Notes under the pieces: model-generated
Told to the model about the DNA's origin: nothing
Database searches by the model: none
What the model saw: the letters and a program-made list of their open reading frames with translations, nothing else
Shown: positions 1 to 6,234 of the stretch, piece by piece
Layout of the letters: every line of letters starts with the position of its first letter
Position numbering within the stretch: the stretch's first letter is position 1
Program-made: the position numbers and the translations under genes
Assembly (NCBI GenBank): GCA_016463045.1
Contig: JAEMSB010000024.1
Coordinates: forward strand, 3,143 to 18,193
Length of the DNA: 15,051 bases
Direction: 5' to 3'
Source of the DNA: Niveispirillum sp.
Lineage (GTDB): Bacteria > Pseudomonadota > Alphaproteobacteria > Azospirillales > Azospirillaceae

Positions 1-530
1 GCAATAAGGGCGAGGCCAAGGGCTTCGAACTGGATGCCGAATTGCAGGTGACGCGCGATCTGACCCTGACCGCCGGCGTGACCTACACGGACACGGAGAT
101 CAAGGACAAGAGCGTGACCTCCAGCGTCTGCGCCCCCATCAGCGTCTGCACCGTCAAGGACCCGCTGGTCAGTGGTCGCGCCCTGATCGACGGCAACCCG
201 TTCCCCAACGCGCCGGAATATATCCTGAACTTCACGGCGCGGTACGACTTCCCCCTGGCCGATGGCGGCACCCTGTTCGCCTTCACCGACTGGAGCGTGA
301 CGGGCAAGACCAACTTCGTGCTTTACGAATCCGCTGAATTCTACAGCAAGGGTGATTTCGAGGGTGGTCTGCGCCTGGGCTACAAGGCCCCGGACGACAA
401 GTATGAAGTCGCCGTCTTCGCCCGCAACATCACGGACGAGCAGAACGTGAAGGGCGTGATCGAGAACTTCATGGCCCCGGTGGTGAGCGACCCGCGCACC
501 GTCGGCATCTCGCTGTCCACGAAGTTCTGA
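1..530 (+). CDS. TonB-dependent receptor, C-terminal part (5' truncated by window edge)
   Basis: The frame is already open at the left edge and ends with TGA at 528-530, so only about the last 176 residues of an outer-membrane receptor are visible. What is seen: alternating polar/hydrophobic strands typical of a beta barrel, a GFELDAEL-like segment near residue 8 of the visible part, the block VAVFARNITDEQ near the end, and a terminal phenylalanine (STKF). These are hallmarks of the last strands of TonB-dependent receptors, where the final aromatic residue is used by the BAM machinery. A loop with two cysteines eight residues apart (C-APISV-C region, coded around 130-150) could form a disulfide in an extracellular loop. 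The plug domain and TonB box lie outside the window, so the substrate cannot be told. The downstream sulfate importer is on the opposite strand and is not evidence for the ligand. Confidence 0.85.
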   Translation, partial: NKGEAKGFELDAELQVTRDLTLTAGVTYTDTEIKDKSVTSSVCAPISVCTVKDPLVSGRALIDGNPFPNAPEYILNFTARYDFPLADGGTLFAFTDWSVTGKTNFVLYESAEFYSKGDFEGGLRLGYKAPDDKYEVAVFARNITDEQNVKGVIENFMAPVVSDPRTVGISLSTKF

Positions 531-539
531 TGAAGTACC

Positions 540-568
540 CCCGGCGGCTGGCGACAGCCGCCGGGTTT
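540..568 (+). terminator. Stem-loop terminator after the TonB-dependent receptor gene
   Basis: An 11-bp perfect stem (left arm 540-550, right arm 555-565) closes a GCGA tetraloop ten bases after the receptor stop codon and is followed by TTTGT. The U tract is short, so termination may be partial, but position and stem strength fit an intrinsic terminator. On the other strand, where cysA ends at 591, no T run follows the stem, so it is less likely to work for cysA. Confidence 0.65.
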
Positions 569-590
569 GTGCGGATTACGGCCCTCGGGC

Positions 591-1634
591 CTACCCCGCA
601 TAGACATTGGCCCGGCGCAGACGTAATGACACGGTCTGTCCCGGCGTCAGCGGTGTGGTGGTGGCGTGGCGGTCCAGGACCGCTTCCACCACCTTGCCAT
701 CCAGGTTCAAATCCAGGCGCAATTGCGGCCCTACCGGCTGGATCAGGCGGATGGTGGCGGACAGGGTTCCCGCCTCCCCGGCCTCTGCGAGATCAATATC
801 ATGGGCGCGGATATAGGCCGTGGCCGGACCCGGCGGCGGCAATTGATTGACCACGGGCACCCGCGCGCCGGCGATGACCGCCGCCCCGTCGGCCACCACG
901 CAGTCCAGCCGCGTGCCGCCCCCCAGGAAATCGCAGACAAAGGCCGAGGCCGGGTTGTCATAGACCTCTGCCGGGGTGCCCACCTGTTCGATACGGCCCT
1001 TGTTCAGGATGGCGACACGGTCGGCCAGTTCCAGTGCCTCTTCCTGGTCATGGGTCACGAACACCGTCGTCACGCCCATACCCTTGTGGATGTCACGCAG
1101 CCAGCGGCGCAGTTCCTTGCGCACCTTGGCGTCCAGCGCCCCGAACGGCTCATCCAGCAACAGCACGCGCGGTTCGGTGGCCAGCGCGCGTGCCAGCGCC
1201 ACACGCTGCCGCTGTCCGCCTGACAGCTGGTTGGGATAGCGGCCCGACAGGGGGGCCAACTGCACCAGTTCCAACAGGTTCATGACGCGGGTGCGGATGT
1301 CGGCGTCGGAAATCTTGGGCTTGCGGCGGGAGACACGCAGACCGAAGGCCACATTCTCAAACACGCTCATATGCCGGAACAGGGCGTAATGCTGGAACAC
1401 GAAGCCGACGCGCCGCGCATGCGGCTCCGACACCGTCGCATCCTCCCCCTCGATCAGCAGGGTGCCTTCATCGGCAAAATCCAGCCCGCCGATCATGCGC
1501 AGCAAGGTGGTCTTGCCCGATCCCGACGGGCCAAGCAGGGCCATCAGCTCCCCGGACTGGATATCCAGGTCAATCCCGTCCACAGCCGCAAAGCCGCCGA
1601 AACGCTTGGTCAGGTTCTTGATATTGATGCTCAT
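591..1634 (-). CDS. cysA: Sulfate/thiosulfate ABC transporter ATP-binding protein CysA
   Basis: This is the cytoplasmic ATPase of the sulfate importer; it hydrolyses ATP to drive import through CysT-CysW. In the 347-residue product the Walker A motif GPSGSGKTT is at 35-43, the Q-loop (VFQHYALF) at 79-86, the ABC signature LSGGQRQR at 137-144, Walker B with catalytic Glu (LLLDEP) at 158-163, and the switch His in FVTHD at 195. A regulatory TOBE-type C-terminal domain fills roughly 240-347. All catalytic residues are present and length fits the family. The frame stays open upstream to 1685, but the family starts at MSINIKNLTKRF, and a purine-rich GGGAACGGA lies just upstream of the ATG at 1632-1634, so I use that start. 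It is the last gene of sbp-cysT-cysW-cysA, 13 bases after cysW. Confidence 0.95.
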   Translation of the reverse strand: MSINIKNLTKRFGGFAAVDGIDLDIQSGELMALLGPSGSGKTTLLRMIGGLDFADEGTLLIEGEDATVSEPHARRVGFVFQHYALFRHMSVFENVAFGLRVSRRKPKISDADIRTRVMNLLELVQLAPLSGRYPNQLSGGQRQRVALARALATEPRVLLLDEPFGALDAKVRKELRRWLRDIHKGMGVTTVFVTHDQEEALELADRVAILNKGRIEQVGTPAEVYDNPASAFVCDFLGGGTRLDCVVADGAAVIAGARVPVVNQLPPPGPATAYIRAHDIDLAEAGEAGTLSATIRLIQPVGPQLRLDLNLDGKVVEAVLDRHATTTPLTPGQTVSLRLRRANVYAG

Positions 1635-1647
1635 GGGTCCGTTCCCA

Positions 1648-2511
1648 TCAATGGCGGCGGGCGGTAGCGGCCAGTTCGGCGCCATGGCGCCATTCCAGCA
1701 GCGATTTGGCGACCAGCGTCACCAGGGCCAGGATGGCCAGCAGCGAGGCGACCGCAAAGGCGGCCACGAAGTTATACTCGTTGTAGAGGATCTCCACATG
1801 CAGGGGCATGGTGTTGGTCTCCCCCCGAATATGGCCGGACACGACCGACACGGCCCCGAATTCCCCCATGGCGCGGGCATTACACAGCAGCACACCATAA
1901 AGCAGACCCCAGCGGATATTGGGCAGGGTCACACGGCGGAAGGTCTGCCAGCCGCTGGCGCCCAGCGTAATCGCCGCCTCTTCCTCATCCACGCCCTGCG
2001 CCTGCATCAGGGGGATCAGTTCGCGGGCCACAAAGGGGAAGGTGATGAACATCGTGGCCAGCACCAGGCCCGGCACCGCGAACACAATCTGCACCCCATG
2101 TTCCCGCAAAAACGGCCCCATCAGGCCATGAGCGCCGAACAGCAGCACATAGACCAGACCGGAAATGACGGGACTGACCGAGAAAGGCAGGTCGATCAAG
2201 GTCAGCAGCAGGGATTTGCCAGGAAACTTGTGCTTGGCAATGGCCCAGGCGGCGCTGACGCCGAACACGACATTCACGGGCACGGCAATGACTGCAACCA
2301 GAAGGGTGAGCTTGATGGCGGCCAGCGCGTCCGGCTCTACCAGAGCCTCAAAATAGGGGCCGAAACCCCGGCGTAGCGCCTCGGTAAACACAGCCGCCAG
2401 CGGCAGCAGGATAAAGAAGCCCAGGAAGCCCAGGCCCGCCAGCATGATCAGCGCTTTGACCCAGCCGGGTTCGGCCAGCGTCACGCGGGATTTGGGGGCA
2501 TGTCCGCTCAT
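1648..2511 (-). CDS. cysW: Sulfate/thiosulfate ABC transporter permease CysW
   Basis: An inner-membrane permease of 287 residues, one half of the CysT-CysW channel. About six hydrophobic segments are visible, the first at about residues 20-42 and the last at about 250-272. The cytoplasmic coupling loop that docks on CysA reads EEEAAITLGASGWQTF, the EAA motif of importer permeases. The block RAMGEFGAVSVVSG near residue 218-232 is characteristic of CysW/CysT-type permeases. The start ATG (2509-2511) is one base after the cysT stop and has a GGGGGTG ribosome site inside the end of cysT, so the two are translationally linked. The paralogous cysT is the next gene upstream; assignment as W rather than T rests on gene order and on the GETNTMPLHVEILYNEY block. 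Confidence 0.94.
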   Translation of the reverse strand: MSGHAPKSRVTLAEPGWVKALIMLAGLGFLGFFILLPLAAVFTEALRRGFGPYFEALVEPDALAAIKLTLLVAVIAVPVNVVFGVSAAWAIAKHKFPGKSLLLTLIDLPFSVSPVISGLVYVLLFGAHGLMGPFLREHGVQIVFAVPGLVLATMFITFPFVARELIPLMQAQGVDEEEAAITLGASGWQTFRRVTLPNIRWGLLYGVLLCNARAMGEFGAVSVVSGHIRGETNTMPLHVEILYNEYNFVAAFAVASLLAILALVTLVAKSLLEWRHGAELAATARRH

Positions 2512-2512
2512 C

Positions 2513-3367
2513 TCACACCCCCGCCCAGCGGCGCGACCAGCGCTGCAACAGATTGATGACCAGCAACATGATGAAGGACAGGATCAGCATGGCGATACCG
2601 ACAGAAGCGGCACCGGCATAATTAAACTGTTCCAGCTTGATCACGATCAGCAGCGGCGCGATTTCCGACACCATGGGCATGTTGCCGGCGATGAAGATCA
2701 CCGACCCGTATTCCCCCACCGCCCGCGCCAGGGCCAGCGCGAAACCGGTCAGCAGCGCCGGGAAGATCACGGGGAAGATAACGCGGATGAAGGTTTCAAG
2801 CCGAGTGGCGCCCAGGCAGGCCGCCGCCTCCTCCAGTTCCGTATCGAGTTCCTCCAGCACGGGCTGCACCGTGCGCACCACAAAGGGCAGGCCGATGAAG
2901 GTCAGCGCCACCACCACGCCCAGCGGCGTATAAGCAACCTTGATCCCCAGCGGGTCCAGGAACTGTCCCACCCAGCCATTGGGGGCATAGAGGGCCGTCA
3001 GGGCGATGCCGGCTACCGCCGTGGGCAGGGCGAAGGGCAGATCGACAATGGCGTCCACCACCCGCTTGCCCCAGAAATCATAACGCACCAGCATCCAGGC
3101 CACGGCCAGCCCGAACACGGCATTGATGGCCGCCGCCACGAACGCCGCCCCAAAGGACAGGCGCAGGGCTGCCAGCACGCGGGGTTCCGTCACCTGATGC
3201 CAGAATCCGGACAGGCCAATATCCCAAGGGCGGATCATCAGGGCCGCCAGTGGGATCAGCACGATCAGGGTCAGATGGGTCAGCGTGATGCCCAGCGTCA
3301 GGCCGAAACCGGGAATGATGGAGCGGTTGCGCCGTTTGAAGAGCGAGAAGCCGGAAGCACCGCTCAT
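2513..3367 (-). CDS. cysT: Sulfate/thiosulfate ABC transporter permease CysT (CysU)
   Basis: The second inner-membrane permease of the importer, 284 residues with about six membrane segments. The IPGFGLTLG...LIVLIPLAAL N-terminus is the classic CysT start region (about residues 18-43). The EAA coupling loop is EEAAACLGATRLETF, and RAVGEYGSVIFIAGN follows at roughly 208-222. The ATG at 3365-3367 is preceded by GGGGGCG in the mRNA. Its first bases overlap the stop codon of a 25-codon ORF (ATGA overlap; see 3364-3441), which makes translational coupling from that ORF likely. The gene is separated from sbp by 195 bases containing a GC-rich hairpin, while cysW follows after one base. Confidence 0.94.
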   Translation of the reverse strand: MSGASGFSLFKRRNRSIIPGFGLTLGITLTHLTLIVLIPLAALMIRPWDIGLSGFWHQVTEPRVLAALRLSFGAAFVAAAINAVFGLAVAWMLVRYDFWGKRVVDAIVDLPFALPTAVAGIALTALYAPNGWVGQFLDPLGIKVAYTPLGVVVALTFIGLPFVVRTVQPVLEELDTELEEAAACLGATRLETFIRVIFPVIFPALLTGFALALARAVGEYGSVIFIAGNMPMVSEIAPLLIVIKLEQFNYAGAASVGIAMLILSFIMLLVINLLQRWSRRWAGV

Positions 3368-3441
3368 GACGCGCCCCCAGGGGCGGCACCCGCCGAACGG
3401 CGAAGGGAAGGCAATGAAGGCAAGGCGAAATTCCTGTCCAT
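3364..3441 (-). CDS. Candidate 25-residue upstream ORF coupled to cysT
   Basis: Seen directly: an ATG at 3439-3441, preceded by a G-rich Shine-Dalgarno-like AGGGGGG about six bases away, opens a 25-codon frame ending in TGA at 3364-3366. That stop overlaps the cysT ATG (3365-3367) as ATGA, in a different frame. The peptide begins MDRNFALPSLPSLRRS and continues Ala/Gly/Pro-rich; it has no cysteine, so it is not an obvious Cys-attenuation leader. I infer that ribosomes finishing here re-initiate on cysT, which would set permease levels relative to Sbp. It may equally be a chance ORF, since GC-rich spacers often stay open this long. There is no homology evidence. Confidence 0.35.
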   Translation of the reverse strand: MDRNFALPSLPSLRRSAGAAPGGAS

Positions 3442-3468
3442 GACCACCCCCCTGTTTTGACGCGCATG

Positions 3469-3497
3469 CCCCGCCGGTCCTGTCGGGTCCGGCGGGG
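3469..3497 (-). promoter_or_regulatory. Intercistronic hairpin between sbp and cysT
   Basis: A perfect 9-bp GC stem (3469-3477 with 3489-3497) with an 11-base loop lies 66 bases after the sbp stop. No T run follows on the minus strand, so it is not a classical terminator. Hairpins here in binding-protein operons often protect the upstream message from 3' exonucleases, which would give more Sbp than permease. That role is inferred. Confidence 0.5.
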
Positions 3498-3562
3498 ATG
3501 GCTGGGGGTCAGACTAGTCTGGTTTGCCACCACCACAAAGGGTGCAGTGGTTAACGGCCTTA

Positions 3563-4570
3563 TTACTGGCCGGGCTTGTAAATCTCGTCAAACACACCGC
3601 CATCGGCGAAGTGCGTCTTCTGAGCTGTGGCCCAGCCGCCGAACTTGGTGATGTCGAACAGTTTGATGTTGGGGAACTGCGTCGCATATTTCTGCGCCAG
3701 GGCCGGCAGACGCGGACGGTAATAGTTCTTGGCCGCGATCTCCTGCCCTTCGGGGGTGTAGAGATAGGTCAGATAGGCTTCAGCCACCTTGCGGGTGCCC
3801 TTGCGGTCAACATTCTTGTCCAGAACGGCGACCGGCGGTTCGGCCAGGATGGAGACGGAGGGAACCACGATCTCCAGCTTGTCGGCGCCCAGTTCGTTGA
3901 TGGCCAGGAACGCTTCATTTTCCCAGGCCAGCAGCACATCGCCAATCCCACGCTGCACGAAGGTGGTGGTGGAGCCACGGGCACCGGTATCCAGAACCGG
4001 CACGTTCCGGAACAGCTTGGCCACGAAATCCTTGCCCGCCGCATCGCTGCCACCGGCCTTGTCCGCCGCATAGCCCCAGGCCGCCAGATAGTTCCAGCGC
4101 GCCCCGCCCGAGGTCTTGGGGTTCGGCGTGATCACCTGGATGCCCGGCTTGATCAGATCATCCCAGTCCTTAATGCCCTTGGGATTGCCCTTGCGGACCA
4201 GAAACACGATGGTGCTGGTGTAGGGTGTGGAATTATAGGGCAGCTTGGCCTGCCACTGCTTGGACAGCAGGTCCGTATTCTCGGCGATCGCATCAATGTC
4301 TGACGCCAGCGCCAGGGTCACGACATCGGCGTCCAGCCCATCAATCACGGAGCGCGCCTGCTTGCCCGAACCGCCATGCGAGGCCTTGATCTCGATATCC
4401 TCGCCCGTGGTCGCCTTCCAATGCTTGGCAAAGGCGGTGTTGAACTCCTTATAGAGTTCACGGGTCGGGTCGTAGGAGACGTTCAGTATCTGCCCGCTGC
4501 CCCACACGGGCGACACGGCCAGGCCAACCAGAGCGGCGGTGGTGATGGCGACACGCTTGAACCATTTCAT
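3563..4570 (-). CDS. sbp: Periplasmic sulfate/thiosulfate-binding protein
   Basis: This protein captures sulfate (or thiosulfate) in the periplasm and delivers it to CysT-CysW. The 335-residue product begins MKWFKR, followed by a hydrophobic stretch (about 7-22) and a likely signal-peptidase site near residues 24-27. The mature part carries strongly conserved blocks of the Sbp/CysP family: LNVSYDPTRELY, SHGGSGKQA, DVVTLALASDID, PYTSTIVFLVRKGNPK, GARWNYLAAWGYA, DTGARGSTTTF, GDVLLAWENEA and GQEIAAKNYYRPR. The frame is open to 4612, but AAGGAG sits eight bases before the ATG at 4568-4570 and only that start gives a normal signal peptide. It is the first gene of the importer operon. Sbp versus CysP (sulfate versus thiosulfate preference) cannot be settled by eye; sbp is used because the similarity to the enterobacterial Sbp consensus is high. 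Confidence 0.93.
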   Translation of the reverse strand: MKWFKRVAITTAALVGLAVSPVWGSGQILNVSYDPTRELYKEFNTAFAKHWKATTGEDIEIKASHGGSGKQARSVIDGLDADVVTLALASDIDAIAENTDLLSKQWQAKLPYNSTPYTSTIVFLVRKGNPKGIKDWDDLIKPGIQVITPNPKTSGGARWNYLAAWGYAADKAGGSDAAGKDFVAKLFRNVPVLDTGARGSTTTFVQRGIGDVLLAWENEAFLAINELGADKLEIVVPSVSILAEPPVAVLDKNVDRKGTRKVAEAYLTYLYTPEGQEIAAKNYYRPRLPALAQKYATQFPNIKLFDITKFGGWATAQKTHFADGGVFDEIYKPGQ

Positions 4571-4601
4571 CGTGGAAACTCCTTCATCCATCAGGCGGCT
4601 G

Positions 4602-4621
4602 CCACGAAGCATGGTTCGTGG
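4602..4621 (-). promoter_or_regulatory. Hairpin in the 5' leader of sbp
   Basis: A perfect 7-bp stem (4602-4608 with 4615-4621, CCACGAA/TTCGTGG) with a six-base loop lies 31 bases upstream of the sbp start codon, just before the ribosome site. Two further hairpins lie upstream in the same leader: CGCT-TT-AGCG at 4622-4631 and GCGCA-AGC-TGCGC at 4644-4656. Confidence 0.45.
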
Positions 4622-4639
4622 CGCTTTAGCGTTTGGTGA

Positions 4640-4671
4640 CGCGGCGCAAGCTGCGCGATCAAATTGCCGCG
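4640..4671 (-). promoter_or_regulatory. Nested stem-loop in the 5' leader of sbp
   Basis: An inner perfect hairpin (4644-4648 with 4652-4656, three-base loop) is enclosed by complementary CGCG at 4640-4643 and 4668-4671. It falls between the proposed promoter and the sbp start. Together with the adjacent hairpins it gives a leader of about 125 bases with unusual folding potential. I do not recognise a known riboswitch class. Confidence 0.35.
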
Positions 4672-4704
4672 ACCGTCGGGTTAATCCCTATCGGTGAAAT
4701 GGAC

Positions 4705-4731
4705 TTTGTACCCACCTTGATGTGCTGTCAA
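4705..4731 (-). promoter_or_regulatory. Candidate sigma-70-type promoter for sbp-cysTWA
   Basis: On the minus strand a perfect TTGACA (-35, 4726-4731) is followed after 15 bases by TACAAA (-10, 4705-4710). The spacing is shorter than ideal, but it sits in the AT-rich island upstream of sbp and would give a leader of about 125 bases. Confidence 0.45.
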
Positions 4732-4755
4732 TACGGATTTTTAACGGATAACTGA

Positions 4756-4791
4756 TGTTGATTCTGAAACAACAGCTAATTTTCACTGTTG
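4756..4791. promoter_or_regulatory. Triple TGTTG/CAACA half-site cluster upstream of the sbp promoter
   Basis: Three half-sites in alternating orientation are visible: TGTTG (4756-4760), CAACAG (4770-4775) and CTGTTG (4786-4791), separated by 9 and 10 bases. The outer pair CAACAG-N10-CTGTTG is a perfect 6-bp dyad. It lies 25-60 bases upstream of the proposed -35 box, where an activator such as a LysR-type sulfur regulator would bind. The regulator identity is inference only. Confidence 0.35.
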
Positions 4792-4970
4792 AAATATGTG
4801 GAATATTGGTTAACTATTTAATATCAGATACTTAAACGGCTATTTCCCGAATATCTGGTGGGTAAGGTGTCAGAGCAAGCGCGCCCGGTCGGGCAGAAAC
4901 GCCCGGATCGGTCAGGGCCTATCCCGTATTCATCGGGCTGGCCGCCATCTATTCACCACTAAATTCAGGT

Positions 4971-4996
4971 AAATAAAAAGGGCGCCGATGGCGCCC
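4971..4996 (-). terminator. Rho-independent terminator of the 5040-7521 gene pair
   Basis: On the minus strand a perfect 7-bp stem GGGCGCC/GGCGCCC (4990-4996 with 4980-4986, three-base loop) is followed directly by TTTTTATTT (4979-4971). It lies 43 bases past the stop codon at 5040. This is a textbook intrinsic terminator. Confidence 0.9.
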
Positions 4997-5039
4997 TTAT
5001 CTGCGAAGGTATCAGGGGATTGGATCGGGCCACAGGCTC

Positions 5040-6056
5040 TCAGCCGCCGCGCTGCCAGACCTTGCTGATCAGGAAGTTCTTGGCCAGGAACTGATAGGTG
5101 CGCTTCAGCCGGTTTTCGGTCTCCGGTTCCTTATCGATATCGTTACCATCCCACATATCGATCATTTCATCCCACACCATCAGCATGGTGTGCAGTTCGT
5201 CGCGCATGCGCCGGATGAAGGCAACCTGGGCGTCGAAGGTGCGCAGCATGGCCATCACCTCAGCCGTCTGCCCATCCACCTGATCGAAGATATCGTCGAA
5301 ATTGGAGATGGGGGTCTTGGCCAGGGCCTGCATCCGCCCCACCTCCGCCACCACCTGCCCTTCACCCTTGAAGGTGCGCTTGGCCTGGACCAGCTTCGAC
5401 ATGATCTTCTGAACATGGCTGTAACGGTCGCGCAGCGCCTCGATATAGGACAGTTCGCGAGCCAGATAATCGACCTTGTCAACCATCTCCTGCTTGCGGT
5501 CTTCAGGCAGGCCGAACTGCTTGGCCAGCTTGGAAAAGGCCTCCTGCGCCTTCTGCTTGGTCTGCGGATCTTCCACGATCTGTTCCAACTGGAACCGGTC
5601 GGTGATCATGGACTCACGACCCGTGATCCAGGAGACCAGCTGCAGCGTCAGGCGGCCACGGGCAATGGTCAGGTGACGTTCATCCACCCGCCATGACGCC
5701 GAACCATCCAGCAGTTCGCGCGGGATGCTGTCGCCCGGACGGATCTCCTTGACGAATTTCAGCCCCTTCTCGACGATGCTCAGCAGACGCGCATCGTCAC
5801 TTTTGTCTTCGATCTGAAAACTCTCGCGAAGGGTGCGGAACGGGATCTTCCCCCAGACATCGCCCAGATGAACATTGAAGACGGGATCGTTATTATCCTT
5901 GGACAAGGCAAAATAGCCGCCCGGAAGCTGAAAGACCTTGGAGGTGAACAGGAAATGGGTGCTGGTGTCGCCCTTCTGGTCACCCTGGTCCTTGCCCTGG
6001 CCTTCTGTCGCGCTTCTCTCAGACACTGAAACCATCCGGGCTGACCCGGTCCCCAT
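5040..6056 (-). CDS. Conserved-looking hypothetical protein, helical C-terminal half
   Basis: I do not recognise this family. The 338-residue product has a Lys/Gln/Asp-rich, probably disordered N-terminus (about 1-33). A mixed domain follows (about 34-160; LFTSKVFQLPGGYFALSKDN at the start, then GDVWGKIPFRTLRESF). A long charged helical region (about 165-310) has spacing compatible with coiled coil. There is no signal peptide or membrane segment, so it is probably cytoplasmic. The start is uncertain: ATG at 6056, ATG at 6035 and GTG at 6026 are all in frame, and none has an ideal ribosome site (GGATGG precedes the GTG by five bases). Codon use is normal for the window and the frame is intact, so the gene is real. 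It lies 178 bases downstream of a degenerate GGDEF-EAL gene on the same strand and is followed by a strong terminator, suggesting co-transcription and a shared task. The C-terminal helices could be a protein-interaction module; that is inference. Confidence 0.8.
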   Translation of the reverse strand: MGTGSARMVSVSERSATEGQGKDQGDQKGDTSTHFLFTSKVFQLPGGYFALSKDNNDPVFNVHLGDVWGKIPFRTLRESFQIEDKSDDARLLSIVEKGLKFVKEIRPGDSIPRELLDGSASWRVDERHLTIARGRLTLQLVSWITGRESMITDRFQLEQIVEDPQTKQKAQEAFSKLAKQFGLPEDRKQEMVDKVDYLARELSYIEALRDRYSHVQKIMSKLVQAKRTFKGEGQVVAEVGRMQALAKTPISNFDDIFDQVDGQTAEVMAMLRTFDAQVAFIRRMRDELHTMLMVWDEMIDMWDGNDIDKEPETENRLKRTYQFLAKNFLISKVWQRGG

Positions 6057-6234
6057 CTTCCGCGATCATTGCAACGGCCAGTATAGCCTGCCCGCCCCCG
6101 TTTACGACAGGAACCATATCACCCAAAGGGTGGGTTGACGAACCCTTATCTGGATTTTCGGGATGTATCGTATTGGAAATGGACAGACCCTTGTAACCTT
6201 GCCGGCCCGCGTCACAGACGACCGGCAACTGCCA
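6057..6234. other. Spacer between the two genes of the 5040-7521 pair
   Basis: This spacer carries no gene. A 7-bp inverted repeat TTGCCGG/CCGGCAA (6199-6205 with 6222-6228, 16-base gap) sits just after the upstream stop codon. No T run follows it, so read-through into the downstream gene is likely. Confidence 0.4.

Larger units (their letters stand above)
4571..5039. other. Long intergenic region between sbp and the 5040-6056 gene
   Basis: These 469 bases hold no convincing gene. The part nearest sbp contains the leader hairpins and candidate promoter. Bases about 4725-4860 form a markedly AT-rich island in GC-rich surroundings. Bases 4861-4960 contain GC-rich short inverted repeats (for example GCCC-GGTC-GGGC near 4884) with no function I can name. 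The terminator of the upstream gene pair occupies 4971-4996. Confidence 0.6.

Noticed and set aside
1462..2376. Long plus-strand open frame opposite cysA/cysW
   Set aside because: It is Gln/His/Arg/Gly-rich with no domain and lies opposite well-conserved genes; it is a by-product of high GC. The same holds for 2444-3460, 10572-11546 and 13448-14656 (+).
4602..4671. Known SAM-type riboswitch before sbp
   Set aside because: Hairpins are present, but I could not match the conserved core of any SAM riboswitch class, so I list it only as a structured leader.
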